This document shows, in pieces, positions 6,275 through 14,634 of a DNA stretch of 20,982 nucleotides (the stretch's first letter is position 1; every line of letters starts with the position of its first letter). Location: NCBI GenBank assembly GCA_035690885.1, contig DASSKC010000088.1, positions 1 through 20,982 on the forward strand, written 5' to 3'. This DNA is from Oleiagrimonas sp035690885 (GTDB lineage Bacteria > Pseudomonadota > Gammaproteobacteria > Xanthomonadales > Rhodanobacteraceae). The translations under genes and the position numbers were made by a program. Below the pieces are notes generated by a model that worked only from the letters and a program-made list of their open reading frames with translations, was not told the origin of the DNA and ran no database searches.

Positions 6275-7585
6275 ATGGCATACGGTCCCGAACCCAAACC
6301 GCATCAGGTCGTCTACACCACGCTGCACTTCGACAAGCCGTGGGCGCTCGAGAGCTATCTCGAGACGGGCGGCTATGAAGCGTGGAAAAAGATCCTGGCC
6401 GAAAAGCCGGATCCGGCTTCGATCGTCGACACGGTCAAGGCCAGCGGTCTGCGCGGGCGTGGCGGCGCCGGTTTTCCGACTGGACTGAAGTGGTCGTTCA
6501 TGCCCAAGGGCGACATGCAGAAGTACATCCTGTGCAACTCGGACGAATCCGAGCCGGGCACCTGCAAGGATCGCGACATCCTGCGTTACAACCCGCACGC
6601 GGTCATCGAGGGCATGGCGATTGCCTGCTATGCCACCGGCTCGACCGTGGCCTACAACTACCTGCGTGGCGAGTTCCACCACGAACCGTTCGAGCATCTG
6701 GAAGAAGCGCTGCACGAAGCCTACGAAGCTGGCCTGCTGGGCAAGAACATCAAAGACTCGGGCATCGACGTTGACATCCACAACGCACTCGGCGCCGGCG
6801 CCTACATCTGCGGGGAGGAGACCGCGTTGATGGAGTCGCTGGAGGGCAAGAAGGGCCAGCCGCGCTTCAAGCCGCCGTTCCCCGCCAACTTCGGCCTGTA
6901 CGGCAAGCCCAGCACCATCAACAACACCGAGACCTACGCCTCGGTGCCGGCGATCCTGCGCATGGGTGCCGAAGCATTTCTCGATATCGGCAAACCCAAC
7001 AATGGTGGCCCGAAGATCTTCTCGGTGTCCGGCCACGTCAACAATCCGGGCAATTTCGAGATCCCCCTGGGCACGCCGTTCAAGGATCTGCTGGAAATGG
7101 CCGGCGGCGTGCGCAACGGCAACAAGCTCAAGGCGGTGATTCCCGGCGGCTCGTCTATGAAGGTGCTGCCGGCCGAGAAAATGCTCGAATGCACGATGGA
7201 CTACGACAGCCTGCAGAAAGCCGGCTCGGGCCTCGGCTCCGGCGCGGTCATCGTGATGGACGAGACCACCTGCATGGTCAAGGCCTGCGAGCGCATTTCG
7301 CAGTTCTATTTCGCCGAGTCCTGCGGCCAGTGCACGCCATGCCGCGAAGGTACGGGCTGGATGAATCGCGTGCTCAAACGCATCATCGCGGGGCAGGGCC
7401 AGGAAGACGACCTGCATCGCCTCAAGGCCGTTGCGGGCCAGATCGAAGGCCACACCATCTGCGCCTTCGGTGAGGCCGCCGCATGGCCGGTGCAGGCGTT
7501 CCTGGCCAATTACTGGGACGAGTTCGAGTACTACATCAAGCACGGCCATTCCATGGTTGACGACAAAGTGGAGGCCGCAGCATGA
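6275..7585 (+). CDS. nuoF: NADH-quinone oxidoreductase subunit F (NADH/FMN site)
   Basis: NuoF (51-kDa subunit) binds NADH and FMN and is the electron entry point of complex I. In the 436-residue protein the glycine-rich nucleotide site GLRGRGGAGFPTGLKW lies at about 58-73. The second FMN/NADH region with AYICGEETALMESLEGKKG lies at about 177-195. The [4Fe-4S] cluster N3 ligands are Cys350, Cys353 and Cys356 (SCGQCTPCREGTGW) plus Cys396 (HTICAFGEA). ATG 6275 follows the REP pair by 19 bases. Only a weak AAGAG ribosome binding site is visible, which may matter because upstream coupling is broken by the gap. The stop overlaps the nuoG start (ATGA at 7582-7585). Confidence 0.98.
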   Translation: MAYGPEPKPHQVVYTTLHFDKPWALESYLETGGYEAWKKILAEKPDPASIVDTVKASGLRGRGGAGFPTGLKWSFMPKGDMQKYILCNSDESEPGTCKDRDILRYNPHAVIEGMAIACYATGSTVAYNYLRGEFHHEPFEHLEEALHEAYEAGLLGKNIKDSGIDVDIHNALGAGAYICGEETALMESLEGKKGQPRFKPPFPANFGLYGKPSTINNTETYASVPAILRMGAEAFLDIGKPNNGGPKIFSVSGHVNNPGNFEIPLGTPFKDLLEMAGGVRNGNKLKAVIPGGSSMKVLPAEKMLECTMDYDSLQKAGSGLGSGAVIVMDETTCMVKACERISQFYFAESCGQCTPCREGTGWMNRVLKRIIAGQGQEDDLHRLKAVAGQIEGHTICAFGEAAAWPVQAFLANYWDEFEYYIKHGHSMVDDKVEAAA

Positions 7586-9984
7586 GCGCGCAGCCCGAAC
7601 ACAAAGACGAGAACCTGGTCGACATCGAGATCGACGGCAAGGCTCTCAAGGCGCCCAAGGGCTCCATGATCATCCAGGCCGCGGACAAGGTCGGGATTTC
7701 CATTCCGCGTTTCTGCTATCACGACAAGTTGACCATCGCCGCCAACTGCCGCATGTGCCTGGTGGAAGTGGAGATGAATGGCAAGCCCATGCCCAAGCCG
7801 CAGCCGGCGTGTTCCACGCCGGTCGGCGATGGCATGAAGATTGCCACGCAATCGGGTGGTGCGCTCAAGGCGCAGCGCAACGTAATGGAGTTCCTGCTGA
7901 TCAACCATCCACTGGACTGCCCGGTGTGCGATCAGGGTGGCGAGTGCGAGTTGCAGGACGTGGCGCTCGGTTACGGCCGTGGCGTGTCGCGTTTCACCGA
8001 GCGCAAGCGCGCCGTGGCCGACGAAAACATCGGCCCGCTGGTGGCGACGGAGATGACGCGCTGCATCCATTGCACGCGCTGCGTCCGTTTCATGAGCGAG
8101 ATCGCCGGCACCAACGAACTCGGCGGCATGAGCCGCGGCGAGAATCTGGTCATCGGCACCTACATCGGCAAGTCCATCGAGAGCGAGCTCAGCGGCAACA
8201 TCATCGATGTGTGTCCGGTGGGCGCCTTGACCAGCAAGCCGTTCCAGTTCCGCGCGCGTGCCTGGGAGTTGATCGCCAAGCCGTCGATCGGTTACCACGA
8301 CGCGCTCGGTTCCAATCTGTGGTTGCATACGCGCCGCGGCGAGATCCTGCGCACCGTGCCGCGCGACAACGAAGCCATCAACGAGTGCTGGCTGTCCGAT
8401 CGTGATCGTTACAGCCACGAGGGCATGTACGCGGACGACCGCGTGCTTGCGCCGCGCGTCAAGCGTGACGGCCACTGGCAGGAAGTCGACTGGGACGAAG
8501 GCATTGATGCCGCCGTCGCCATCGTGAAGGGCGTATCCGGTGACGACCTTGGGGTGCTGGTGCATCCGGCCACGTCCAACGAAGAGGGCGCGCTGCTCAA
8601 GCGTCTGGCCAAGGGCCTGGGTTCGCCACACATCGATCATCGTCTGCGTCATCGTGATTTTGCCGATCGGCCGGTTGCGCGCGCTTTCGGCATGCCGGTC
8701 GCTCAGTTCGACAAGGTTGACGCGGCACTGATCGTCGGCAGCGACACGCGCAGCGAAATGCCGCTGTTGCATCAGCGCTTGCGTCAAGCCTGCCGGGGCG
8801 TGCGCAAGCATGCCGGGCCGGCCAACCGCACCCGTTTCGACGTGACGCTTCCGCAAGGCGCGGCGCTGTATGTACTCAATCCGGCGCATTTCAGTTTCAA
8901 CTACGACCTCGCGGGCGAAACCGTGGTGGCGCCGCAGAAGCTGGTCGACGAAACCCTGGCACTTGCCGCTGCCGCCGCCGAATTGACCGACGCCAAGGCG
9001 ACCGCCGAGGGTGCACTGGGTGACGCCGTGAAGTCCGCCAACGCCAGCGATTCGGCGCGTGCCACCGTCAAGGCGCTACACGATGCCGAGTCCGCGGTCG
9101 TGCTGCTTGGTGAAGTGGCCGTGCTGCACCCGCAGGCTTCGTGGCTGCGCGCGGCGACGCGTTTTGTTGCCGAAGCCACCGGAAGCGCGTTTGCCGAAAT
9201 TCCGGTCGGCGCCAATGCCGTGGGTCTGGCACGCGAAGACGTGTTGCCCGAGTCCGGTGGCCTGGACGCGCGCGCGATGCTGGAGCAGCCGCGCAAGGCC
9301 TGCGTGCTCTACGGCGCCGAGGCGCCACACGATTTCGCCGACGGCGCACAGGCACTGGCTGCACTGAAGGCCGCCGACAAGGTGGTCGCCTTCGCCGCGT
9401 TTGCATCACCATCGTTGCTGGAAGTGGCCGACGTCATTCTGCCGCTCGCCTTGATGCCCGAGACCGATGCAACCCTGGTCAATGTCGATGGCGTCGCACA
9501 GCAACAGACGGCCGGCGCCCGCGCCCCCGGAGAAGCGCGTTCGGGTTGGAAAATCCTGCGTGCACTTGGCGGTGCATTGGGCGTGGACGGCTTCACCTTC
9601 ACCAATCTGGTCACGCTGCACGAGTCGATGTCGAGTGCCGATGATCGTGCGCCGGACGCCGGTCTTGCCGAGCGCCCCGCACCCGGCAGCGAAGGCCTGG
9701 TGCGCTTGTCGACCATTCCCATCTACCGTGGCGATGCCGTGCTGCGCCGGGCCGGTGCGCTCAATCAGCATCCACTCAATCGTGGCCCGGCCGCGCGCGT
9801 TTGTGCCGCCGATGCCGAGCGCCTGGGGCTGAGCGAAGGCGACACGGTGAAGGTCGGTGAGACCTCGTTGCCCGTGGTCGTTGACGCGGACGTGGCGCCG
9901 GGCAGTGTCTGGATCGAGGCTGCGTACGACGACACCGCCACGCTGCCGCCCTACGGTGCAACCATTCAAGTGAGCAAGGCGTAA
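7582..9984 (+). CDS. nuoG: NADH-quinone oxidoreductase subunit G
   Basis: NuoG (75-kDa subunit) is the largest subunit of the peripheral arm and relays electrons through several iron-sulfur clusters. In the 800-residue protein an N-terminal [2Fe-2S] ferredoxin domain has Cys45, Cys56, Cys59 and Cys77 (N1b). A His/Cys site follows with His109, Cys113, Cys116 and Cys122 (N5). A [4Fe-4S] site has Cys161, Cys164, Cys167 and Cys211 (N4). From about 220 onward it is a molybdopterin-oxidoreductase-like domain without catalytic function in this family. The Cys ligands of the extra cluster N7 found in E. coli are absent in the corresponding stretch (AKPSIGYHDALGSN). It overlaps nuoF by 4 bases, and nuoH starts 3 bases downstream. 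Confidence 0.97.
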   Translation: MSAQPEHKDENLVDIEIDGKALKAPKGSMIIQAADKVGISIPRFCYHDKLTIAANCRMCLVEVEMNGKPMPKPQPACSTPVGDGMKIATQSGGALKAQRNVMEFLLINHPLDCPVCDQGGECELQDVALGYGRGVSRFTERKRAVADENIGPLVATEMTRCIHCTRCVRFMSEIAGTNELGGMSRGENLVIGTYIGKSIESELSGNIIDVCPVGALTSKPFQFRARAWELIAKPSIGYHDALGSNLWLHTRRGEILRTVPRDNEAINECWLSDRDRYSHEGMYADDRVLAPRVKRDGHWQEVDWDEGIDAAVAIVKGVSGDDLGVLVHPATSNEEGALLKRLAKGLGSPHIDHRLRHRDFADRPVARAFGMPVAQFDKVDAALIVGSDTRSEMPLLHQRLRQACRGVRKHAGPANRTRFDVTLPQGAALYVLNPAHFSFNYDLAGETVVAPQKLVDETLALAAAAAELTDAKATAEGALGDAVKSANASDSARATVKALHDAESAVVLLGEVAVLHPQASWLRAATRFVAEATGSAFAEIPVGANAVGLAREDVLPESGGLDARAMLEQPRKACVLYGAEAPHDFADGAQALAALKAADKVVAFAAFASPSLLEVADVILPLALMPETDATLVNVDGVAQQQTAGARAPGEARSGWKILRALGGALGVDGFTFTNLVTLHESMSSADDRAPDAGLAERPAPGSEGLVRLSTIPIYRGDAVLRRAGALNQHPLNRGPAARVCAADAERLGLSEGDTVKVGETSLPVVVDADVAPGSVWIEAAYDDTATLPPYGATIQVSKA

Positions 9985-9987
9985 CTC

Positions 9988-11016
9988 ATGGCCGAGCAGC
10001 TGTTTCATCACCTTCTCATTCCGATCCTGCTGATCCTGGCCATCGCGGTGCCAGTGATCCTGGCCGTGGCGTTCTTCGTGTGGTGGGAGCGCAAGGTCAT
10101 CGGCTGGATGCACGTGCGCATGGGGCCGAACAAGATCGGTCCGCTGGGTCTGTTGCAGACCTTCGCCGACGTGTTCAAGCTTTTGTTCAAGGAAGTGTTG
10201 ATTCCGACGGAAGCCAACAAGGCCTTGTTCCTGCTCGCGCCGTTGCTTGGTCTGGTGCCGGCATTTGCGGCCTGGGCGGTGATCCCGTTCGATCAGGGAC
10301 TGGTGCTGGCCGATGTCAATGCCGGCATTCTTTACCTGCTGGCGATGAGCTCGCTGGGTGTGTACGGCATCATCCTGGCCGGTTGGGCGTCCAACTCGCG
10401 CTACGCGCTGCTCGGTGCGATGCGCTCGGCCGCGCAGGTGATCTCCTACGAACTGGCGATGGGCCTGTGCCTGGTGTGCGTGCTGGTGCTGGCCGGTAGC
10501 TTGAACCTCACCGACATCGTGAACGCGCAGGCCGGTCACAAGGGCATCTTCGACTGGTTCATGTGGCCGCTGCTGCCGGTGTTCGTCGTCTACTTCATCT
10601 CGGGCGTGGCCGAAACCAACCGCGCGCCGTTCGACGTGGCCGAAGGCGAATCGGAAATCGTGGCCGGCTTCCATGTGGAATATTCGGGCTCGGCGTTCGC
10701 GCTGTTCTTCCTGGCCGAATACGCCAACATGATCCTGGTCAGCTTCCTGGCGGCGATCCTGTTCTGCGGCGGCTGGCTGAGTCCGTTGCCGGAAGTCGTG
10801 CCAGTGCTGGGCCACGCCAGCATCCTGTGGCTGTTTGCCAAGGTATTCGTGTTCGCCACCTTGTTCCTGTGGTTCCGTGCCACCTTCCCGCGCTATCGCT
10901 ACGACCAGATCATGCGCCTGGGCTGGAAGGTGTTCATTCCCATCGGCATCGTCTGGGTGCTCGTGGCCGGCTGCATGAAGTACTACGGCCTGGTCCATGT
11001 CGGCACGGGAGGCTAA
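9988..11016 (+). CDS. nuoH: NADH-quinone oxidoreductase subunit H
   Basis: NuoH (ND1 family) is the membrane subunit that completes the quinone channel and links it to the proton-pumping arm. The 342-residue protein is strongly hydrophobic with about eight membrane segments. The family signatures WWERKVIGW (32-40) with RMGPNK (44-49) and ETNRAPFDVAEGESEIVAGF (209-228) are intact. The acidic residues of the second signature belong to the charged cytoplasmic loop near the quinone site. The start lies 3 bases after the nuoG stop, and its ribosome binding site is weak (AAGG inside the nuoG end), which fits translational coupling. Spacing to nuoI is 10 bases. Confidence 0.97.
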   Translation: MAEQLFHHLLIPILLILAIAVPVILAVAFFVWWERKVIGWMHVRMGPNKIGPLGLLQTFADVFKLLFKEVLIPTEANKALFLLAPLLGLVPAFAAWAVIPFDQGLVLADVNAGILYLLAMSSLGVYGIILAGWASNSRYALLGAMRSAAQVISYELAMGLCLVCVLVLAGSLNLTDIVNAQAGHKGIFDWFMWPLLPVFVVYFISGVAETNRAPFDVAEGESEIVAGFHVEYSGSAFALFFLAEYANMILVSFLAAILFCGGWLSPLPEVVPVLGHASILWLFAKVFVFATLFLWFRATFPRYRYDQIMRLGWKVFIPIGIVWVLVAGCMKYYGLVHVGTGG

Positions 11017-11026
11017 GGAAAAATCC

Positions 11027-11518
11027 ATGTCCCGCGTTACCAACTATTTCAAGAGCCTGCTGCTCATCGAACTGCTCAAGGGCATGGCGGTGACGTTTCG
11101 GTACCTGTTCAGTCCGAAATACACCATGCGCTATCCGATGGAGCACATCCCCAAGTCCAACCGCTTCCGCGGGCTGCATGCGCTACGCCGCTACGCCAAC
11201 GGCGAGGAACGCTGCATCGCGTGCAAGCTGTGCGAGGCGGTGTGCCCGGCACTGGCGATCACCATCGATTCGGCCCCGCGCGCCAGCGATGGCCAGCGCC
11301 GCACTACGCGCTATGACATCGACCTGTTCAAGTGCATCTACTGCGGTTTCTGCGAAGAAAGCTGCCCGGTGGACTCGATCGTCGAGACGCACATCCACGA
11401 ATACCACTTCGAGCATCGCGGCGAAAACGTGGTGACCAAGCCGCAGCTGCTGGCCATCGGCGACCGCTTCGAGGCGGATATCGCGGCGGCCCGCGCCCAA
11501 GACGCGGCCTATCGCTAA
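11027..11518 (+). CDS. nuoI: NADH-quinone oxidoreductase subunit I (8Fe ferredoxin)
   Basis: NuoI (TYKY subunit family) carries clusters N6a and N6b between NuoG and NuoB. The 163-residue protein has two [4Fe-4S] motifs. One is Cys63, Cys66, Cys69 and Cys73 (CIACKLCEAVCP); the other is Cys103, Cys106, Cys109 and Cys113 (CIYCGFCEESCP). The N-terminal amphipathic part (about 5-30) anchors it to the membrane arm. An in-frame ATG at 10997 lies inside nuoH. ATG 11027 was chosen because AAGGA (11015-11019) precedes it at good spacing and the MSRVTNYFKS N-terminus fits the family length. Confidence 0.98.
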   Translation: MSRVTNYFKSLLLIELLKGMAVTFRYLFSPKYTMRYPMEHIPKSNRFRGLHALRRYANGEERCIACKLCEAVCPALAITIDSAPRASDGQRRTTRYDIDLFKCIYCGFCEESCPVDSIVETHIHEYHFEHRGENVVTKPQLLAIGDRFEADIAAARAQDAAYR

Positions 11519-11530
11519 GGGACACTAACG

Positions 11531-12184
11531 ATGATCGATCCGTCTTTGTTCCAACTTATCTGCTTCTACGCGTTCGCCGCGGTGACCGTGGTGGCGGCGC
11601 TGTCGGTGGTGACCTTGCGCAACTCGGTGCATGCCGTGCTGGCGCTGGTGCTCACCTTCTTCAGCACCGCCTGCGTGTGGATGCTGGCCGAGGCCGAGTT
11701 TCTTGCCATCGCCCTGATCGTAGTCTACGTCGGCGCGGTGATGGTGCTGTTCCTGTTCGTGGTGATGATGCTGGACATCGACCAGGAGAAACTGCGCGAG
11801 GGCTTCGTGAAGTTCCTGCCGGTCGGCCTGATCGTGGCGGTGGTGATGCTGCTGGAAATGCTCGGCCTGATCGGCGTGCGCGTGATGCATGCGCAGACCA
11901 TGGGCGACAATCCCGCCACCGCCGCCGGCATGTCCAACACGCAATGGCTGGGCATGGCGCTGTATACGCAGTACCTGCTGCCGTTCGAAATCGCCGCGCT
12001 GATCCTTACCGTGGGTGTGATCGCCGCGGTCGCGCTGACGCTGCGCCATCGCGTTGGCACGCGCAAGCAGCAGATCAGCGAACAGGTGGCGGTCAAGGCG
12101 CGCGATCGCGTGCGCATCATCAAGATGGCGGCGGAACGCCCGGTCGACAACACCTCCGCGCCGGCCCAGGAGTCCAAGCCATGA
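11531..12184 (+). CDS. nuoJ: NADH-quinone oxidoreductase subunit J
   Basis: NuoJ (ND6 family) is a membrane subunit between NuoH and NuoK. The 217-residue protein shows five hydrophobic segments in its first 175 residues. The conserved third one carries the family signature VVYVGAVMVLFLFVVMML. After about residue 175 follows a basic cytoplasmic tail (VGTRKQQISEQVAVKARDR and on to the end), longer than in E. coli NuoJ but similar to Xanthomonas homologues. AAGGG near the nuoI stop can serve as ribosome binding site. The stop codon overlaps the nuoK start in an ATGA at 12181-12184. Confidence 0.97.
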   Translation: MIDPSLFQLICFYAFAAVTVVAALSVVTLRNSVHAVLALVLTFFSTACVWMLAEAEFLAIALIVVYVGAVMVLFLFVVMMLDIDQEKLREGFVKFLPVGLIVAVVMLLEMLGLIGVRVMHAQTMGDNPATAAGMSNTQWLGMALYTQYLLPFEIAALILTVGVIAAVALTLRHRVGTRKQQISEQVAVKARDRVRIIKMAAERPVDNTSAPAQESKP

Positions 12185-12486
12185 TTACGCTTTCGCATTA
12201 CATCGTGCTGGGCGCGATCCTGTTCTGCATCTCGGTGGCGGGCCTGTTCATCAATCGCAAGAACGTGATCGTGCTGCTGATGGCGATCGAGCTGATGCTG
12301 CTGGCCGTCAACATCAACTTCGTGGCCTTCTCCCGCTTCAGCCACGACGTGGCGGGGCAGGTCTTCGTGTTCTTCATCCTCACCGTGGCCGCGGCGGAAT
12401 CCGCGATCGGCCTGGCGATCCTGGTGCTGCTGTTCCGTAACCGCAGCACGGTCAACGTCGCCGAAATTGACAGCATGAAGGGCTAA
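12181..12486 (+). CDS. nuoK: NADH-quinone oxidoreductase subunit K
   Basis: NuoK (ND4L family) is a three-helix membrane subunit of the proton-pumping arm. The 101-residue protein has the two conserved membrane glutamates. Glu37 lies in LLMAIELMLLAVNINF and Glu73 in TVAAAESAIGLAI; they match Glu36 and Glu72 of E. coli NuoK, needed for proton transfer. The frame is open far upstream, but ATG 12181 gives the family length and overlaps nuoJ by 4 bases, a typical coupled start. nuoL begins 5 bases after the stop. Confidence 0.98.
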   Translation: MITLSHYIVLGAILFCISVAGLFINRKNVIVLLMAIELMLLAVNINFVAFSRFSHDVAGQVFVFFILTVAAAESAIGLAILVLLFRNRSTVNVAEIDSMKG

Positions 12487-12491
12487 GCATC

Positions 12492-14621
12492 ATGGAACTC
12501 TCTTCCTCCATCCTGTTGACCATTGCGCTCGCGCCGCTGGTCGGCTGCCTGTTCGCCGGCTTCCTCGGGAAGCAGATCGGCCGCGCCGGCGCGCACAGCA
12601 TCACCATCCTGGGCCTGCTGGTGTCCTGCGGCCTGTCGTTTTACGTGCTCTACCAGATCGCCTTCGCCGGCGCGCCGGTCTACAACCACAACCTCTACAC
12701 CTGGTTCGAGATCGGCAAGTACACCGCCAGCGTGGGCTTCCTCATCGATCGCCTCACCGCGATGATGATGGTAGTGGTCACCTTCGTGTCGCTGCTGGTG
12801 CATGTGTACACCATCGGCTACATGGCCGATGACCCGGGCTACCAGCGCTTCTTCAGCTACATCTCGCTGTTCACCTTCTCGATGTTGATGCTCGTGATGA
12901 GCAACAACTTCCTGCAGCTGTTCTTCGGCTGGGAAGCAGTGGGCCTGGTGTCGTACCTGTTGATCGGCTTCTGGTTCAAGCGCCCGACGGCGATCTTCGC
13001 CAACCTCAAGGCGTTCGTGGTCAACCGCGTGGGCGACTTCGGCTTCCTGCTGGGCATTTCGGCGGTGCTGTTCTTCCTCGGCACGCTGGACTACGCCACT
13101 GCCTTCAGTGCGGCGCCGACGCTGGTCGGCAAGACCCTCACGCTCACCCAGAACGTCCACTGGGATGCGGCCACGGTGATCTGCATCCTGCTGTTCATCG
13201 GCGCGATGGGTAAATCCGCGCAGGTGCCGCTGCACGTGTGGCTGCCCGATTCGATGGAAGGTCCCACCCCGATCTCCGCATTGATCCACGCGGCGACGAT
13301 GGTGACCGCCGGCATCTTCATGGTGGCGCGTATGTCGCCGCTGTACGAGCTTTCGGAAACCGCGCTGAGCGTGGTGCTGGTGATCGGTGCCACCGGTGCG
13401 CTGTTCACCGGCCTGATCGGCATCGTGCAGAACGACATCAAGCGCGTGGTGGCGTATTCCACGCTGTCGCAGCTGGGCTACATGACCGTTGCGCTGGGCG
13501 TGTCGGCCTATGCCGGCGCGGTGTTCCACCTGATGACGCACGCGTTCTTCAAGGCGCTGCTGTTCTTGGGCGCCGGCTCGGTGATCATCGCCATGCATCA
13601 CGAGCAGGACATGCGCTACATGGGTGGCCTGCGCAAGTACATGCCGATCACCTGGATCACCATGTGGATCGGCGCGCTGGCGCTGTGCGGCGTGCCGTTC
13701 TTCTCGGGTTTCTACTCGAAAGACGCGATCATCGAGGCGGTGCACTATTCGCATCGCTGGGGTGCGGGCTACGCTTACGTCTGCGTGCTGGTGGGCGCCT
13801 TCGTCACCGCCACGTATACGTTCCGCCAGATGTACCTGACGTTCCACGGCAAGGAGCGCTTCCGCGTCGAGCATCATCACCATGATCACCACGACGCGCA
13901 CGGCCATGACCAGGCCAAGGACACGCATGCGCACCACCATCCGGTGCATGCCGACGTGAGCGGCCCGCACGCGCACGCGATGACCGACGATCCGGCCAAG
14001 CACGGCGGCCATGGCGGCCACGAGCCGGGCGTGCTGGAACATGCGCCGAAGGAGTCGCCGTGGGTGGTGACGCTGCCGTTGATCCTATTGGCGATTCCGT
14101 CGCTGCTGGTCGGCGCGGCGACCGCCAAGCCGCTGCTCTACAGTGGCTGGTTCGGCAGCGCGATCCATGTCGATGAAGCCAACAACGTGCTGGGCGAGAT
14201 GGCGAAGGAATTCGAAGGCTGGGCATCTGCCGGTCTGGCGGGTCTCCATCAGCCTCCGTTCTATCTGGTGCTGGCGGCTTTCGCGCTTACCACCTATATC
14301 TACCTGTTCAACCCATCGCTCGCCGGCAAGATCAAGTCCGCGCTCAAGCCGTTCTGGGTGATCCTCGACCGTAAATACTGGGTCGACGACATCTACTTCG
14401 CGATCTTCGCGCGCGGCGGCGTCAAGCTTGGCCGCATGTTCTGGAAGGGCGGCGATGCCGCCGTGATCGACGGCGTGCTGATCGACGGTTCGGCCAGCCT
14501 GGTGCAGCGCATCGCCTCGGGCGTGCGCCGCGTGCAGTCCGGTTATCTGTATCACTATGCGTTCGCGATGATCCTCGGCCTGATCCTGCTCCTGGGCGGA
14601 TATTGGTTCGTCGGGCACTAA
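12492..14621 (+). CDS. nuoL: NADH-quinone oxidoreductase subunit L with a histidine-rich loop
   Basis: NuoL (ND5 family) is the distal antiporter-like proton pump of complex I and carries the long lateral helix near its C-terminus. The 709-residue protein keeps the key charges: Glu148 in FFGWEAVGLVSY, Lys241 in GAMGKSAQVPLHVWLPD, and Lys410-Asp411 in FYSKDAII. Residues about 461-517, between transmembrane segments, form a polar loop with 19 histidines in 57 residues, including HHHHDHHDAHGHD and HAHHHPVH. This loop is absent from E. coli NuoL (613 residues) and explains part of the extra length. AAGGG at 12478-12482 is the likely ribosome binding site. nuoM follows after 13 bases. Confidence 0.97.
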   Translation: MELSSSILLTIALAPLVGCLFAGFLGKQIGRAGAHSITILGLLVSCGLSFYVLYQIAFAGAPVYNHNLYTWFEIGKYTASVGFLIDRLTAMMMVVVTFVSLLVHVYTIGYMADDPGYQRFFSYISLFTFSMLMLVMSNNFLQLFFGWEAVGLVSYLLIGFWFKRPTAIFANLKAFVVNRVGDFGFLLGISAVLFFLGTLDYATAFSAAPTLVGKTLTLTQNVHWDAATVICILLFIGAMGKSAQVPLHVWLPDSMEGPTPISALIHAATMVTAGIFMVARMSPLYELSETALSVVLVIGATGALFTGLIGIVQNDIKRVVAYSTLSQLGYMTVALGVSAYAGAVFHLMTHAFFKALLFLGAGSVIIAMHHEQDMRYMGGLRKYMPITWITMWIGALALCGVPFFSGFYSKDAIIEAVHYSHRWGAGYAYVCVLVGAFVTATYTFRQMYLTFHGKERFRVEHHHHDHHDAHGHDQAKDTHAHHHPVHADVSGPHAHAMTDDPAKHGGHGGHEPGVLEHAPKESPWVVTLPLILLAIPSLLVGAATAKPLLYSGWFGSAIHVDEANNVLGEMAKEFEGWASAGLAGLHQPPFYLVLAAFALTTYIYLFNPSLAGKIKSALKPFWVILDRKYWVDDIYFAIFARGGVKLGRMFWKGGDAAVIDGVLIDGSASLVQRIASGVRRVQSGYLYHYAFAMILGLILLLGGYWFVGH

Positions 14622-14634
14622 AGGGAAGAGCTCC

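Noticed and set aside
9406..11043. Long minus-strand frames opposite nuoG/nuoH, and similar ones at 12483-14042, 15154-16134, 16131-17480 and 7531-8889
   Set aside because: All are His/Arg/Gln-rich shadows of the nuo genes, with no ribosome binding sites or family motifs.
11332..12180. Upstream part of the open frame that contains nuoK
   Set aside because: It is an Arg-rich out-of-frame reading of nuoI and nuoJ. The real nuoK start is ATG 12181.
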